DNA of 61,849 bases, from assembly GCF_003217295.1 (NCBI RefSeq), contig NZ_QJTJ01000018.1:1-61849 (forward strand), read 5' to 3'. The notes under the pieces are model-generated. The model did not search any database and had not been told where the DNA came from. It saw only the letters and a program-made list of their open reading frames with translations. The translations under genes were made by a program, and so were the position numbers. This DNA comes from Ureibacillus chungkukjangi (GTDB lineage Bacteria > Bacillota > Bacilli > Bacillales_A > Planococcaceae). Within the stretch, counting starts at the first letter, position 1. Each line of letters begins with the position of its first letter. Of this stretch, positions 34,081 to 44,571 are shown in pieces.

Positions 34081-35046
34081 GTGCAAATGCACCGGGATGT
34101 TTTGACAATTGGAGAAACAATGGTTATTTTTCAATCTAATCAAATCGGAAGTTTAGAAAATATTACGAGTGTGTCTCCTAAAATTGGTGGTGCAGAATCA
34201 AATTTTGCAATTGGATTAGCGCGGCTGGGAGAGTCTGTTGAGTGGATTAGTCAACTTGGAAACGATAGTTTTGGTTCGCTTATTTTGAAGAGAGTCAGAG
34301 GTGAGGGTGTATACAATAATCATGTTGTCTTCTCAGATAAAGGACCAACTGGATTGTTATTTAAAGAGCAAATTACCACTGAAAAGATGAATGTCTACTA
34401 TTATCGAAAACAATCTGCGGCAAGTTATATGACAAAAGAGATATTAAATAATGTTCCATTTGAGAGCTTAAAGTATCTTCATGTAACAGGTATTACGCCT
34501 GCATTAAGTGATAGTTGTTATGAACTGACAATGCATGCGATTCGATTAGCAAAACACCATGGTGTAAAAATTATTTTTGATCCAAATATTCGATTTAAAC
34601 TATGGTCAAAAGATAAAGCATTTAAGGTGCTCCATGAAATTAGTGCACTATCTGACTATGTCTTGATTGGAGATGAAGAAGCTTATTTCCTAACAAATTT
34701 GCAAGATCCATTAGAAATGTGTAAGAAGCTCGATGTGAATAATGATAAAGTCATCGTCTTAAAATGTGGCGCGAATGGAAGTTACGTATATGATGGTCAA
34801 CTATCTCATGTACCAGGTTACCCCGTAAAGACAGTTGTAGATGCGGTAGGTGCAGGTGACGCTTTTGCTGCAGGATTTACGCACGGATTACTCCAAGGCA
34901 CAGATATCATTAACTGTGCGAAAATAGGCAATGCAATGGGGGCACTTGTTATTCAACAATTTGGAGATATTGAGGGATTACCAACGAAAGATGTTTTATA
35001 TGCATTTTTAGAAAATGATAATGAAACTTCTGATGTAGTTCGCTAA
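34081..35046 (+). CDS. kdgK: 2-keto-3-deoxygluconate kinase-type PfkB kinase
   Basis: The ~321-aa PfkB kinase has GGAESNFAIGLARLG near the N-terminus and the catalytic anion hole DAVGAGDAFAAGF near the C-terminus. GETMVIFQ and YYRKQSAASYM resemble KDG kinases. It phosphorylates 2-keto-3-deoxy-hexonates for cleavage by the aldolase encoded next. GGAGGTG before the GTG at 34081 sets the start one base after the previous stop. Kinase of KDGal versus KDG is not resolvable here. Confidence 0.87.
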   Translation: MQMHRDVLTIGETMVIFQSNQIGSLENITSVSPKIGGAESNFAIGLARLGESVEWISQLGNDSFGSLILKRVRGEGVYNNHVVFSDKGPTGLLFKEQITTEKMNVYYYRKQSAASYMTKEILNNVPFESLKYLHVTGITPALSDSCYELTMHAIRLAKHHGVKIIFDPNIRFKLWSKDKAFKVLHEISALSDYVLIGDEEAYFLTNLQDPLEMCKKLDVNNDKVIVLKCGANGSYVYDGQLSHVPGYPVKTVVDAVGAGDAFAAGFTHGLLQGTDIINCAKIGNAMGALVIQQFGDIEGLPTKDVLYAFLENDNETSDVVR

Positions 35047-35056
35047 GGGGGATTTT

Positions 35057-35710
35057 ATGCGTAAATGGGATAAGTTAAAGTTTATTGAACAAAACGGGAT
35101 TGTAGCAGTTATTCGAAAAATTGAACTGACGATTTTAGTGGATGTCATCAATGCGCTAGTATCTGGTGGGATTAAAGTTATCGAAATCACAGTAGATAGT
35201 GATAATAGCTATCAATCTATTACTAAGTTGAAAGAGAAGTATGGTGACGAATTACTTGTTGGAGCGGGTACAGTGTTTGATGCACCTACAGCTAAAACCG
35301 CAATTGATGCTGGTGCAGATTTTATTTTTTCACCAACTTTTAACGAAGAAACCATTCAAATGACAAATCAATATGGTCGAATATCTATTCCTGGTGTATT
35401 AACACCAACTGAAATACTAAATGCATATGCAGCGGGTGCAGATATTTTAAAAGTGTTTCCAGGAGCTGCATTAGGTACAAATTATTTTAAAGATGTATTA
35501 GGGCCATTAACGCATATTCCTTTGATGCCAACAGGTGGTGTGAATTTAACTAATTTGAAAACTTTTTTAAATAATGGTGCAATGGCAGTTGGAATTGGTA
35601 GTTCATTATTGGATAAAGAATTAATCACAAATCGAGATTTCAATGGAATACAATCTTTGGCAAATCAGTATGTAACGTTGTTTAAAGAGGTGAAAGAGAT
35701 TGAAAATTAA
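35057..35710 (+). CDS. eda: KDPG/KDPGal aldolase
   Basis: The 217-aa class I aldolase has [19 protein letters not shown] with the catalytic Glu, [10 protein letters not shown] and the Schiff-base Lys in [12 protein letters not shown], plus MPTGGVN. It splits 2-keto-3-deoxy-6-phosphohexonates to pyruvate and glyceraldehyde-3-phosphate. The dgoD-like gene overlaps its end, so its natural substrate is probably KDP-galactonate. Confidence 0.92.
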   Translation: MRKWDKLKFIEQNGIVAVIRKIELTILVDVINALVSGGIKVIEITVDSDNSYQSITKLKEKYGDELLVGAGTVFDAPTAKTAIDAGADFIFSPTFNEETIQMTNQYGRISIPGVLTPTEILNAYAAGADILKVFPGAALGTNYFKDVLGPLTHIPLMPTGGVNLTNLKTFLNNGAMAVGIGSSLLDKELITNRDFNGIQSLANQYVTLFKEVKEIEN

Positions 35711-36848
35711 ACAAATCGAAACGTTTATTGTCCCGCCACGGTGGCTGTTTTTAAAAATTACAACTGATGATGGACTCGTTGGTTGGGGAGAGCCGATTGT
35801 CGAGGGGAGAGCTGCAACAGTTGAAGCAGCTGTACACGAATTAAGCGAATATCTTATCGGCAAAGATCCAATGCGTATTGAAGATATTTGGCAAATGTTA
35901 TATCGAACTGGTTTTTACCGAGGTGGCCCGATTCATATGAGCGCAATTGCAGGGATAGATCAAGCACTGTGGGATATAAAAGGAAAATACTACGATGCTC
36001 CTATCTACGATTTAATGGGTGGAGCATGTCGAGATAAAGTACGCGTATATTCATGGATTGGCGGAGACCGTCCAAATGATATTTTGAAACAAGCAAAGTT
36101 AGCGAAAGAAAATGGTTTTACCGCTATTAAAATGAACGCGACAGAAGAGCTTCAAATCATTGACACGCATTCTAAAATCGACGCTGTTTTAGAACGAGTC
36201 GCAGTTATTCGAGAGAATTTAGGGGCGGATTTTGGCATTGGTGTTGACTTTCATGGCAGGGTGCATAAACCAATGGCAAAAATTTTATCTAAAGAATTAG
36301 AGCAGTATCATCCAATGTTTATTGAAGAGCCTGTTCTACCTGAAAACAATGAGGCATTAAGAGAAGTTGCATTACATTGTAATATTCCAATTGCTACTGG
36401 TGAACGGATGTTTTCAAGATGGGATTTTAAAAAAATTTTACAAGATGGCTATGTAGATATTATTCAGCCAGACTTATCACATGCTGGAGGAATAACGGAG
36501 TGTAAGAAAATTTTTGCAATGGCGGAGGCTTATGATGTAGCTGTTGCTCCACATTGCCCGTTAGGACCTATTGCTTTGGCATCATGTCTACAAGTAGATG
36601 CATCATCATATAATGTGTTTATTCAAGAACAGAGTCTAGGAATTCACTACAATCAAGGAAGTGATTTATTAGACTACCTAACGGATAAAACTGTATTTGA
36701 ATATCAAAATGGCTTTGTATCAAACCCAACAAAACCTGGTTTAGGAATCGAAATTAATGAAGAGTTTGTACGTGAGCAACAATTGGTGGGACATAATTGG
36801 AAAAACCCTGTGTGGCGACATCAGGATGGGACGGTTGCTGAATGGTAA
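35700..36848 (+). CDS. dgoD: D-galactonate dehydratase DgoD
   Basis: The 382-aa enolase-superfamily enzyme is close in length and sequence to E. coli Dgo[77 protein letters not shown] and the C-terminal [11 protein letters not shown]. Metal ligands (Asp and Glu in these blocks) and the catalytic His are present. It dehydrates D-galactonate to 2-keto-3-deoxygalactonate. It starts with TTG 8 nt after GAGGTG, overlapping eda. Confidence 0.93.
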   Translation: MKIKQIETFIVPPRWLFLKITTDDGLVGWGEPIVEGRAATVEAAVHELSEYLIGKDPMRIEDIWQMLYRTGFYRGGPIHMSAIAGIDQALWDIKGKYYDAPIYDLMGGACRDKVRVYSWIGGDRPNDILKQAKLAKENGFTAIKMNATEELQIIDTHSKIDAVLERVAVIRENLGADFGIGVDFHGRVHKPMAKILSKELEQYHPMFIEEPVLPENNEALREVALHCNIPIATGERMFSRWDFKKILQDGYVDIIQPDLSHAGGITECKKIFAMAEAYDVAVAPHCPLGPIALASCLQVDASSYNVFIQEQSLGIHYNQGSDLLDYLTDKTVFEYQNGFVSNPTKPGLGIEINEEFVREQQLVGHNWKNPVWRHQDGTVAEW

Positions 36849-37510
36849 ATTTTTTTGATAAATCTAAAAATCTAGATCAAAAGAAAAAGATTGCTGAATT
36901 AAGCGTGGCTATCGTGGAAGATGGAATGACAATTGGATTAGGCTCTGGCTCGACAATGGCTTATTTTGTGGAAGCGATTGCAAAAAGAATGAAAAATGAA
37001 AAATTAACAGTTCGATTTGTTCCAGCATCTAAATTTATTGAAAAAAAAGCGATTGAGTATCATCTGAATATGATATCAATTGATGAGATTGAAGAAATTG
37101 ATATTGCATTTGATGGTGCAGATTGGATTATAGGTAAGGAAATTTTAATTAAAGGTGGAGGTGGTTCGTTGTTTCGGGAAAAGAAAATTTTATTAAACGC
37201 TAAAAATATTTGCATTTTAGCAGATCAAAGAAAATATATTGATTCGTTAAGTGAATGTATCATACCAATTGAAATTATACCTTTTGGTTATACGAAGACA
37301 CTGCAGTCAATTGAAAAAATAGGTGGTACATGTTTTATTAGGAAAAATAAGGATGAAGAAAACTTTGTAACAGATAATTTTAATTATATTTTAGATACAA
37401 AGTTTTCAGGAATTTATAACTGGAAGGCCATTCATGAAGAGTTAAAAAGTATTCAAGGGGTAGTCGATACAGGAGTTTTTTATGGTATGGAGTTTAACTT
37501 TATTAGTTAA
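36842..37510 (+). CDS. rpiA: Ribose-5-phosphate isomerase A
   Basis: The 222-aa protein has [30 protein letters not shown] and [12 protein letters not shown], the RpiA substrate and catalytic motifs. It interconverts ribulose-5- and ribose-5-phosphate. It overlaps dgoD by 7 bp. Together with the short 6PG dehydrogenase it ties a phosphogluconate branch to the pentose phosphate pool. A housekeeping copy may exist elsewhere. Confidence 0.92.
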   Translation: MVNFFDKSKNLDQKKKIAELSVAIVEDGMTIGLGSGSTMAYFVEAIAKRMKNEKLTVRFVPASKFIEKKAIEYHLNMISIDEIEEIDIAFDGADWIIGKEILIKGGGGSLFREKKILLNAKNICILADQRKYIDSLSECIIPIEIIPFGYTKTLQSIEKIGGTCFIRKNKDEENFVTDNFNYILDTKFSGIYNWKAIHEELKSIQGVVDTGVFYGMEFNFIS

Positions 37511-37579
37511 AGTATGATGATATATTGAAATAGTAGTTTAATATAATTTGAATTTTACAAATTTTCTTACAAATTAATA

Positions 37580-37663
37580 TTGACTACTGTAATATTTTAA
37601 CAATATAATACGGTTAGCAATAATATTAAGCGTTTTCATTTTTTAAAATCAGAAATGAAAACG
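37580..37663 (+). promoter_or_regulatory. Internal promoter with inverted repeat before the TRAP genes
   Basis: TTGACT (37580-37585), an 18-bp spacer and a perfect TATAAT (37604-37609) form a strong sigma-A promoter. CGTTTTCATTT (37631-37641) and AAATGAAAACG (37653-37663) form an 11-bp perfect inverted repeat just downstream of +1. The left arm overlaps ATTAAGCGTTTTCA, which matches the cre consensus except at its first two bases. It could be an operator, a catabolite-repression site or a leader hairpin. Confidence 0.65.
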
Positions 37664-37696
37664 GCGTTTTACATTATAAAACTAAGGGGGATTAAG

Positions 37697-38746
37697 ATGT
37701 TTAAGAAAAAAATGTTTTTCACATTATTACTTTTAATGGTAATAACGATTTTAGCAGCTTGTGGGGGAAATTCGTCAGAAGGTACAACAGCAGTAAGTGG
37801 ACCTGCATCGAGCGATGGGGAAGCTCGTACTTTAAGAATTAGCTTAGGTTTAAACGATCAACATCCACTTTATAAAGGATCTGAAAAGTTTAAAGAAATT
37901 GTTGAGAGTCAAACAGATTCTTTAAAAATAGAAATCTATCATTCTGGGCAAATTGCAGATGACCGTTCAGCGATAGAAATGTTACAATTTGGGACTTTAG
38001 ATATTACAATTCCATCTTCTGCACCTTTTGTTCCTTTTGTACCAGAATACGGTGTATTCGATCTACCATTCACACTTACGGATACAGAAATGGTTGATTC
38101 AGTATTGCAAGGTGAATTCGGGAAAAATTTAGCAGCAAAGGTTGAATCTCAAGGAGTTGTTCAATTAGCTTGGTGGGAAAATGGTTTTCGACAATTAACC
38201 AACAACTCGAAACCTATTAAAACTTTAGAAGACTTAAAAGGATTGAAAATTCGAGTGATGGAAAACGAAACGCATATTGCTTCATGGAAAGCACTTGGCG
38301 CAAATCCAACACCAATGGCTTTCACGGAATTATTCACAGCAATGCAACAAAAAACGGTTGACGGTCAAGAAAATCCATATCCATCCATTTTATTAGAAAA
38401 GTATCCAGAAGTTCAAAAATATCTAACAGAAACAAATCATGTATATTCACCATTCCTATTCTTATTCTCAAAAAAGGTATGGGACGAACTTACACCTGAA
38501 CAACAAGAAATAATAGAAGATGCTGCGATTGAAGCAGGAGAATATAACAGAGAATTAACGCGTCAGACGGCAGAGGAAGCATTGGAAGAATTGAAGTCAC
38601 AAATGGAATTTACAGAAATTAGTGATGAGGAACTTGCAAAATTCAAGGAAGCTGTACAACCAGTTATAGATAAATATAAGAGTCAAATTGGTACAGAAAT
38701 TGTCGATCAATATTTAGCGGAAGTTGAAAAGTATTCTAAAGAATAA
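37697..38746 (+). CDS. TRAP transporter substrate-binding lipoprotein (DctP)
   Basis: The ~349-aa protein has a lipoprotein signal with lipobox ILAACG, then the DctP-family body: LGLNDQHPLYKGSEKF, GTLDITIPSSAPF, LKGLKIRVMEN (with the Arg that grips the substrate carboxylate) and VDGQENPYPSI. It captures an organic acid outside the cell for DctQM. AAGGGGG lies before the ATG at 37697, so the longer frame from 37655 is not used. The likely ligand is an aldonate, judging by neighbours. Confidence 0.93.
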   Translation: MFKKKMFFTLLLLMVITILAACGGNSSEGTTAVSGPASSDGEARTLRISLGLNDQHPLYKGSEKFKEIVESQTDSLKIEIYHSGQIADDRSAIEMLQFGTLDITIPSSAPFVPFVPEYGVFDLPFTLTDTEMVDSVLQGEFGKNLAAKVESQGVVQLAWWENGFRQLTNNSKPIKTLEDLKGLKIRVMENETHIASWKALGANPTPMAFTELFTAMQQKTVDGQENPYPSILLEKYPEVQKYLTETNHVYSPFLFLFSKKVWDELTPEQQEIIEDAAIEAGEYNRELTRQTAEEALEELKSQMEFTEISDEELAKFKEAVQPVIDKYKSQIGTEIVDQYLAEVEKYSKE

Positions 38747-38801
38747 TGAATTAGTAGTGGAAAGGTTGAATAATACAGCCTTTCCACTTTAAAACAAGGG
38801 G

Positions 38802-39383
38802 ATGAATGAATGCATGAAAATAATCAAATGGCTAGATAACAATATTGAAAGAGTCATCTTATTAATATTGTTAGTCGTAATGACAGTCGTTACGGTTCTT
38901 CAAGTATTTATGAGATATGTAATGGAAAATTCATTAACATGGTCCGAAGAATTGGCGAGGTTCTGTTTCATCTGGCTTGTCTACATAGGAATAAGCTACG
39001 GAGTAAAACGTGCTAAGCACGTCCGTGTAGAAGCCATTTTTTCAATAGTTAAAAGAAGAGGGAAATTTATCATTAATTTAATAGCAAATGTTTTATTCTT
39101 ATATTTTGCTATTTATGCTACTTACTATGGTTTTACAATTATGAAAACTATTCAATCAACAGGTCAAATAGCACCTTCAATTGGTATCCCGATGTCAATT
39201 ATGTATTTGGGTATGCCTATCGGTATGTTTTTAACAACCATTCGCTTAGTACAACGAATTATTTATGAAACAAAAATATTTAAAGATGGGAAAGAAATTC
39301 AAGATAATACCCCTCTAGAAAGTGCACAAGTAGTCCAGCAAGAACCTGAATTAGAAACGAAAAAAGAAGTGGGTATTTCTTAA
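38802..39383 (+). CDS. TRAP transporter small permease (DctQ)
   Basis: The 193-aa protein has four membrane helices and the DctQ motif RYVMENSLTWSEELARFCFIWLVYIG, with PMSIMYLGMPIGM later. It pairs with DctM. The start may be the ATG at 38802 (close to AAGGGG) or at 38814. The C-terminal tail is long and acidic. Confidence 0.9.
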   Translation: MNECMKIIKWLDNNIERVILLILLVVMTVVTVLQVFMRYVMENSLTWSEELARFCFIWLVYIGISYGVKRAKHVRVEAIFSIVKRRGKFIINLIANVLFLYFAIYATYYGFTIMKTIQSTGQIAPSIGIPMSIMYLGMPIGMFLTTIRLVQRIIYETKIFKDGKEIQDNTPLESAQVVQQEPELETKKEVGIS

Positions 39384-39409
39384 GTGAATGTAAGGGAGGT
39401 TATCAGTAA

Positions 39410-40675
39410 ATGGGAATTACATTGTTTGCATCTTTCGGAATTCTAATAGTTGCTGCTGTTCCTATTGGTATAGCACTAGGATTAGCGGCCATGATAGCAC
39501 TTTTAATCGATGGTGGAATGCCTTTAGAGTTTTTAATGAAAGAATTAACTACCTCAGTTAACTCCTTCCCACTTTTAGCAATTCCATTTTTCATCCTTGC
39601 AGGTGAAATTATGGGGCGTGGAGGAATATCAAAACGACTGATTAACGTTGCAGAATCTATAGTAGGATCTGTTGTAGGTGGGACAGCTTTGACATCAATA
39701 GTAACGTGTATGTTTTTTGCAGCTATATCAGGTTCAGGTCCTGCTACTGTAGCTGCAGTTGGGGGAATTATGATTCCGGCAATGGTTAGTAAAGGTTATG
39801 ATCGTAAGTTTGCTACTGCTGTAGTAGCTTCTGCTGGATCAATAGGGGTAATTATACCACCTTCAATTCCAATGGTTATGTACGGTGTATCAGGCAGTGT
39901 TTCAATTGGTGATATGTTTATTGCGGGTATTATCCCAGGAATTTTAGTGGGCTTTGGTTTAATGATTTATGCATATTACTACTCGAAAAAGAACAACTAT
40001 GCAGGAAATGGTAAGAAGATTTCCATTAAGAATATAGGGAGAGAAGTTTGGAATGCAAAATGGTCTTTATTAATACCTGTTATTATTTTGGGCGGAATTT
40101 ATGGTGGTATATTCACACCAACCGAGGCTGCAGCTGCAGCAGTATTTATCGGGTTTATAATTGGACTCTTTTTCTATCGAGAACTTAAATTAAAAGAACT
40201 AGCAGATGTTTTTATCGAATCTGCCTTAATGACCGCCACAATTTTAGTTATTGTAGGTACTGCCACTGCTTTTGGTAAGTTGCTGGCAATGGAGCAAATT
40301 CCAAATCAAATAGCTGAAAGTATGTTGTCAATATCATCTAGCCCCATAATTATTATGTTATCTATGATTCTATTACTACTTATAGTTGGATGTTTCATGG
40401 ACACAATTGCAGCAATTATTATTTTAACACCTATTTTGCTTCCGGTTGCTACACTAGTCGGATATGATCCAATACATTTCGGTATTATTATGATTGTTGC
40501 CCTTGCAATCGGATTTATCACACCACCGGTTGGAGTGAACTTATTTGTTGGTGCGGGTATTTCAGGCATCTCGTTGGAATCGTTATCAAAGGCAATTTTA
40601 CCGTTTATTGTTGTAATGATTATCATCTTATTGATTGTTACGTTTATTCCAGCTTTATCATTACTTTTACTATAG
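39410..40675 (+). CDS. TRAP transporter large permease (DctM)
   Basis: The 421-aa protein has about 12 helices and family motifs FPLLAIPFFILAGEIMGRGG, AISGSGPATVAAVGGIMIPAM, IGVIIPPSIPMVMYG and ITPPVGVNLFVG. It is the sodium-coupled translocator of the TRAP system. GGGAGG precedes the ATG. The three TRAP genes are contiguous and followed directly by the dehydratase gene. Confidence 0.95.
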   Translation: MGITLFASFGILIVAAVPIGIALGLAAMIALLIDGGMPLEFLMKELTTSVNSFPLLAIPFFILAGEIMGRGGISKRLINVAESIVGSVVGGTALTSIVTCMFFAAISGSGPATVAAVGGIMIPAMVSKGYDRKFATAVVASAGSIGVIIPPSIPMVMYGVSGSVSIGDMFIAGIIPGILVGFGLMIYAYYYSKKNNYAGNGKKISIKNIGREVWNAKWSLLIPVIILGGIYGGIFTPTEAAAAAVFIGFIIGLFFYRELKLKELADVFIESALMTATILVIVGTATAFGKLLAMEQIPNQIAESMLSISSSPIIIMLSMILLLLIVGCFMDTIAAIIILTPILLPVATLVGYDPIHFGIIMIVALAIGFITPPVGVNLFVGAGISGISLESLSKAILPFIVVMIIILLIVTFIPALSLLLL

Positions 40676-40697
40676 GAAGCAAATTGGGGGAGAGTAA

Positions 40698-42887
40698 ATG
40701 TTATTTCCAAAAATTGAAAAGGGTGTGAATCCCTACTCTGAAAATGTACAAGGAAAAGCCAATGAGCCAATTACGGTTGCAGGCTTATTAGACCGTGCTA
40801 AACAAATTCTAGGACCTTTATATGAAGGCGGAGTACCAGATTGGACGTTAGATGCAATTTATGATCGATTAGAAAATAACGCACCACGTATTGCAATTAT
40901 TGGCGGTTCACCAGATCACCCTGCACATATTATGGATTATTTAACTTCTTCGAGAGCAGCTATTCGTATTTGGCAAAATGGGGGTGTTCCGTTCTACTTT
41001 TCCACACCAGTAATGTGTGATGGAACAGCGCAAAGTAATCAAGGAATGAGCTATTCATTACAGAGTAGAAATGCAGTTGCACAAATGATAGTAAATCAAT
41101 TAGAAGCACATAGTTATCATGGTGCTTTTGTTATTCAAGGGTGTGACAAACAGCCATTAGGTGTAGTAAGCGGTCTTGCTCATTTAGATCGATTACGTCA
41201 GTCTCGTGGTGATGCACCGTTTTTTGCAACCTTTGCACCGGCACATGTATTGCAGGGTGGTACTATACCTGAAGATGTCGTTATTCAATTAAATAAAGTT
41301 TATGACAAAGCAATTGTAATGGGACATAAAGATATTGCAAATGATTTAAAAGATACCATGAGTTATATTTTACAATGCTCTTCAAATACATCTTTCCAAG
41401 GCGTTTTCGAACGTGCATTAGAAAGAAACATTATCACAAAAGAGGAGCATAAATATTTTGAAATGCGATTAGCGGTTGCAACCTGTGATACTCAAGGAGG
41501 TATTTGTGCATTTAATGGTACAGGGAATAGTTCTCGTCATGTTGTTGCTGGTTTAGGTCTAGTTCATCCAGCTGTTGAGTTATTAACTCAACCACCAAAT
41601 CAACAACAAATCAATGAAACTATTGATGCACTAGCAACAATCATTAATAAACCTGAATTTGGAGTTGCGGAAATTGTACATGCAAACATTAAAAACGCCA
41701 TCCGTATTCATAGTGCATCAGGTGGTTCAACAAACTTAATGATGCATATGGTATCGGCGATGATCTACGCAGGATATAAATTTACATTATGGGATGTGGA
41801 AAAGATTCATAAAGAACATCCAATTCCCGATTTATTTGATTATAGCCTGACTGAAGGCCGCGACATATTTGCTTTAGCAATGCAATGCTGCAGTGGGAAT
41901 AGTCGAGGAATGGAAACATTATTTTATGAATTATTAAACAATAGTGTACCAATGGATGAAGATGCACTAACAGTGACAGGTACATCTTGGCGTAGTAGGA
42001 TACAATACTCTGATGCACTACCTTCAGGCAATATAAAAGAAAATCCAGTGATTTTAAATAGACCTCGTCGTTCGTTTAGTGGAGTCGATGTGTTACGTGG
42101 GAATTTCTTTGAAAGTGCAGTTGTAAAAATTAGTGGAATGCCAACCCCTCAATTAAATCAGTTTGATGATAAGTTAGCATTTGTACTATATTTTGAAAAT
42201 GAAGATCAAGCGAATGAAAGTTTACTAGATTCAAAATTAATAGAAAAAATTAAGGGAAAACGACATTTTGAGGAAAAAGAACTGATTCAAACGCTAAAGT
42301 ATAATGCACCAGAAAGGTTTGAAGAGTTAAAAAATACTTCTTATGATGAATTGTTTGATGTAATGGCGAAAGAAGGTATTTTAAAAATTGCTGTTATTAT
42401 TGCTGGTCAAGGTCCTGTTGCATTTGGCATGCCTGAAATGTTTACCCCTATGCAACATATCAATGCAAATAGAATTCTGAAAAGAGTTTGTACAATAATC
42501 AGTGATGGGCGATATTCTGGTGTAACTTACGGTGCAGCGATTGGTCATATGACTCCAGAATCAATACAAGGTGGAGGAATTGGCTACTTGAAAACTGGTG
42601 ATGTACTGCATTTGCAATTACGTAATAAACGAATTGATTTAATTAATAGCAATTCATTAGTCAACCAAAATAGCCTAATCTATGTAGAAGATTTAAAACA
42701 GGAAGAAAATCGCCAACTATTATATCAAAATCGTTTATCAAATATTAAACAAAGACAAAAATTGGTTGCAGCGGTAAATAGAATGGTTGGTCATACTGAT
42801 GCTTCTTGTGGTGTAGTACCTATTCAAGTATTTGAAGAAGCAGAACTAGTTTATAAGGACCATTATTCTCATCAGCTGCTTCCTTGA
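40698..42887 (+). CDS. IlvD/Edd-family sugar-acid dehydratase (YjhG/YagF-like)
   Basis: The 729-aa protein belongs to the iron-sulfur dehydratases. MCDGTAQSNQGMSYSLQSRN, QGCDKQPL and GICAFNGTGNSS give the three cluster Cys, and SGGSTNLMMH and ISDGRYSGVTYGAAIGH are also conserved. It is nearest to the YjhG/YagF xylonate dehydratases but longer (E. coli YjhG has 655 aa). The reaction would be aldonate to 2-keto-3-deoxyaldonate. The FAH dehydratase, semialdehyde dehydrogenase and YagE-type aldolase downstream fit a pentonate substrate, which is inferred. Confidence 0.85.
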   Translation: MLFPKIEKGVNPYSENVQGKANEPITVAGLLDRAKQILGPLYEGGVPDWTLDAIYDRLENNAPRIAIIGGSPDHPAHIMDYLTSSRAAIRIWQNGGVPFYFSTPVMCDGTAQSNQGMSYSLQSRNAVAQMIVNQLEAHSYHGAFVIQGCDKQPLGVVSGLAHLDRLRQSRGDAPFFATFAPAHVLQGGTIPEDVVIQLNKVYDKAIVMGHKDIANDLKDTMSYILQCSSNTSFQGVFERALERNIITKEEHKYFEMRLAVATCDTQGGICAFNGTGNSSRHVVAGLGLVHPAVELLTQPPNQQQINETIDALATIINKPEFGVAEIVHANIKNAIRIHSASGGSTNLMMHMVSAMIYAGYKFTLWDVEKIHKEHPIPDLFDYSLTEGRDIFALAMQCCSGNSRGMETLFYELLNNSVPMDEDALTVTGTSWRSRIQYSDALPSGNIKENPVILNRPRRSFSGVDVLRGNFFESAVVKISGMPTPQLNQFDDKLAFVLYFENEDQANESLLDSKLIEKIKGKRHFEEKELIQTLKYNAPERFEELKNTSYDELFDVMAKEGILKIAVIIAGQGPVAFGMPEMFTPMQHINANRILKRVCTIISDGRYSGVTYGAAIGHMTPESIQGGGIGYLKTGDVLHLQLRNKRIDLINSNSLVNQNSLIYVEDLKQEENRQLLYQNRLSNIKQRQKLVAAVNRMVGHTDASCGVVPIQVFEEAELVYKDHYSHQLLP

Positions 42888-42901
42888 GGAACGTGAGTAA
42901 A

Positions 42902-43669
42902 ATGCCTATCATTCAATCAGTAGCTAGGGCACTAGCGATATTGGAATTATTTGATGATACAAATCGAGAGCTATCCATTAAAGAAATAAGTGTGAAACTA
43001 GATTTAAATAAAAGTACCGTACATTCCTTATTAAAAACATTGAAAGAATATGGCTACATTTCTCAGAATAATGAAACAACGGACTACTCATTAGGTTGGA
43101 AATTATATGAAAGAGGCCATTTAATGGTAAGTCAATTGGATATCCGAAATGTTGCAAGGGTTCATTTGGAAAAATTAAATGAACAGACAAATCAAACTGT
43201 CCACCTAGTTACTTTGCTAGGTAAAGAAGCAATCTATATTGATAAAATCAATGGACATTCCGCATTAGTGATTTACTCAAGAATAGGAAAACGAGTACCT
43301 TTGCATTCAAGTGGTGTTGGTAAAGTGTTAGCTGCATTTCTTGATGAGAGTCAGTTGAAATCTCTGATGGATGGCTATATTTTCGAGAAAACTACAGTCA
43401 ATACAATAGATTCATATAAATCATTTGTTGAGGAATTAGAAGGAGTAAGAGAAAAAGGTTATGCAGCGGATTTTGAAGAAAATGAACCTGGAATCATTTG
43501 TATTGCCATGCCAGTACATGACTTTTCTGGGGAAGTAATCGCTGCGATAAGTGTTTCAACGCCGAAATCTCACATTAATGATGAGGTTGCCGAAAGAAAT
43601 TATCAATATTTAAAAGAATGCGTAGAAATAGTTTCTAGCAATTTAGGTTATAAAAAAATTGTCTTGTGA
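42902..43669 (+). CDS. IclR-family transcriptional regulator
   Basis: The ~255-aa protein has an N-terminal winged helix (SVARALAILELFDD, LSIKEISVKLDLNKSTVHSLLKTL) and a C-terminal IclR effector domain (RVPLHSSGVGKVLAAFL, GYAADFEENEPGIICIAMPV). Such regulators sense small acids and control catabolic operons. The gene lies inside the cluster it probably controls. The ATG at 42902 is preferred, 12 nt after GAGG. Confidence 0.9.
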   Translation: MPIIQSVARALAILELFDDTNRELSIKEISVKLDLNKSTVHSLLKTLKEYGYISQNNETTDYSLGWKLYERGHLMVSQLDIRNVARVHLEKLNEQTNQTVHLVTLLGKEAIYIDKINGHSALVIYSRIGKRVPLHSSGVGKVLAAFLDESQLKSLMDGYIFEKTTVNTIDSYKSFVEELEGVREKGYAADFEENEPGIICIAMPVHDFSGEVIAAISVSTPKSHINDEVAERNYQYLKECVEIVSSNLGYKKIVL

Positions 43670-43685
43670 AGGGGTAGGGATTAGG

Positions 43686-44561
43686 ATGAAATTTATTCGT
43701 TTCAAACAAGGGGAACGTATAGTATCTGCATTAATCACAAGTCAAAATGAATTTGTGGAAATTGGTGACATTGATTATGTAACTTTTTACAAGCTACTTA
43801 AAGAAAATCAATGGTCTGCAGAAATCTATATTGATGAAAATCAATTAGAACGACAATCCAATATTGAAATTTATTCACTTGATTTAGTCGTACCAATTGA
43901 AGCAGATGAAGTTTGGGCTTCTGGTGTGACGTATTTACAAAGTAAACATGCGCGTAATTACGAAGCGACAGATGGGAAATTAAATAGTGAAACGTTCTAT
44001 GACAAAGTATATGATGCACCTCGTCCAGAAATTTTTATGAAATCCACAAAACGTCGAACTGTAGGTCCAAACGACAATGTATATATTCGAAGAGATTCAA
44101 ACTGGCAAATACCTGAACCGGAGTTAGGGTTAGTGATTGGGGAAGGCGAAGAGATTATCGGATTTACACTTGGTAACGATATGAGCTGCCGGGATATTGA
44201 AGGAGAAAATCCACTTTATTTACCACAAGCGAAAGTTTGGAAAAACTCATGTGCGCTTGGTCCTGCGATTCTATTACCTGAAGCGATTGATGATCCTTAT
44301 TCTATTGAACTCAATTGCAAAATTTACCGTGACGGGAAAGAACTATTTACTGGAAGTGCCTCTGTTAGTCAATTAAAAAGAAAACTAGAAGAACTTGTTC
44401 ACTATTTAGTTTATGAAAATGATGTTATACCAGGAACAGTTCTATTAACAGGTACTTGTATCGTTCCACCGAATAGTTTCACATTGGAAATTGGAGATGA
44501 AATTGTTATTTCAAGTACACAAATCGGTACGTTGAAAAATAAAGTCTATCAAAACCAGTAG
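43686..44561 (+). CDS. FAH-family 2-keto-3-deoxy-pentonate dehydratase-like
   Basis: The ~291-aa protein has the fumarylacetoacetate hydrolase fold: [50 protein letters not shown] with the metal-binding Glu, [22 protein letters not shown] and SCALGPAIL. Relatives that dehydrate 2-keto-3-deoxy-D-arabinonate or xylonate to 2-oxoglutarate semialdehyde (KdaD, XylX) share this architecture. The semialdehyde dehydrogenase encoded next fits that role. Confidence 0.8.
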   Translation: MKFIRFKQGERIVSALITSQNEFVEIGDIDYVTFYKLLKENQWSAEIYIDENQLERQSNIEIYSLDLVVPIEADEVWASGVTYLQSKHARNYEATDGKLNSETFYDKVYDAPRPEIFMKSTKRRTVGPNDNVYIRRDSNWQIPEPELGLVIGEGEEIIGFTLGNDMSCRDIEGENPLYLPQAKVWKNSCALGPAILLPEAIDDPYSIELNCKIYRDGKELFTGSASVSQLKRKLEELVHYLVYENDVIPGTVLLTGTCIVPPNSFTLEIGDEIVISSTQIGTLKNKVYQNQ

Positions 44562-44571
44562 GAGGGAAAGC

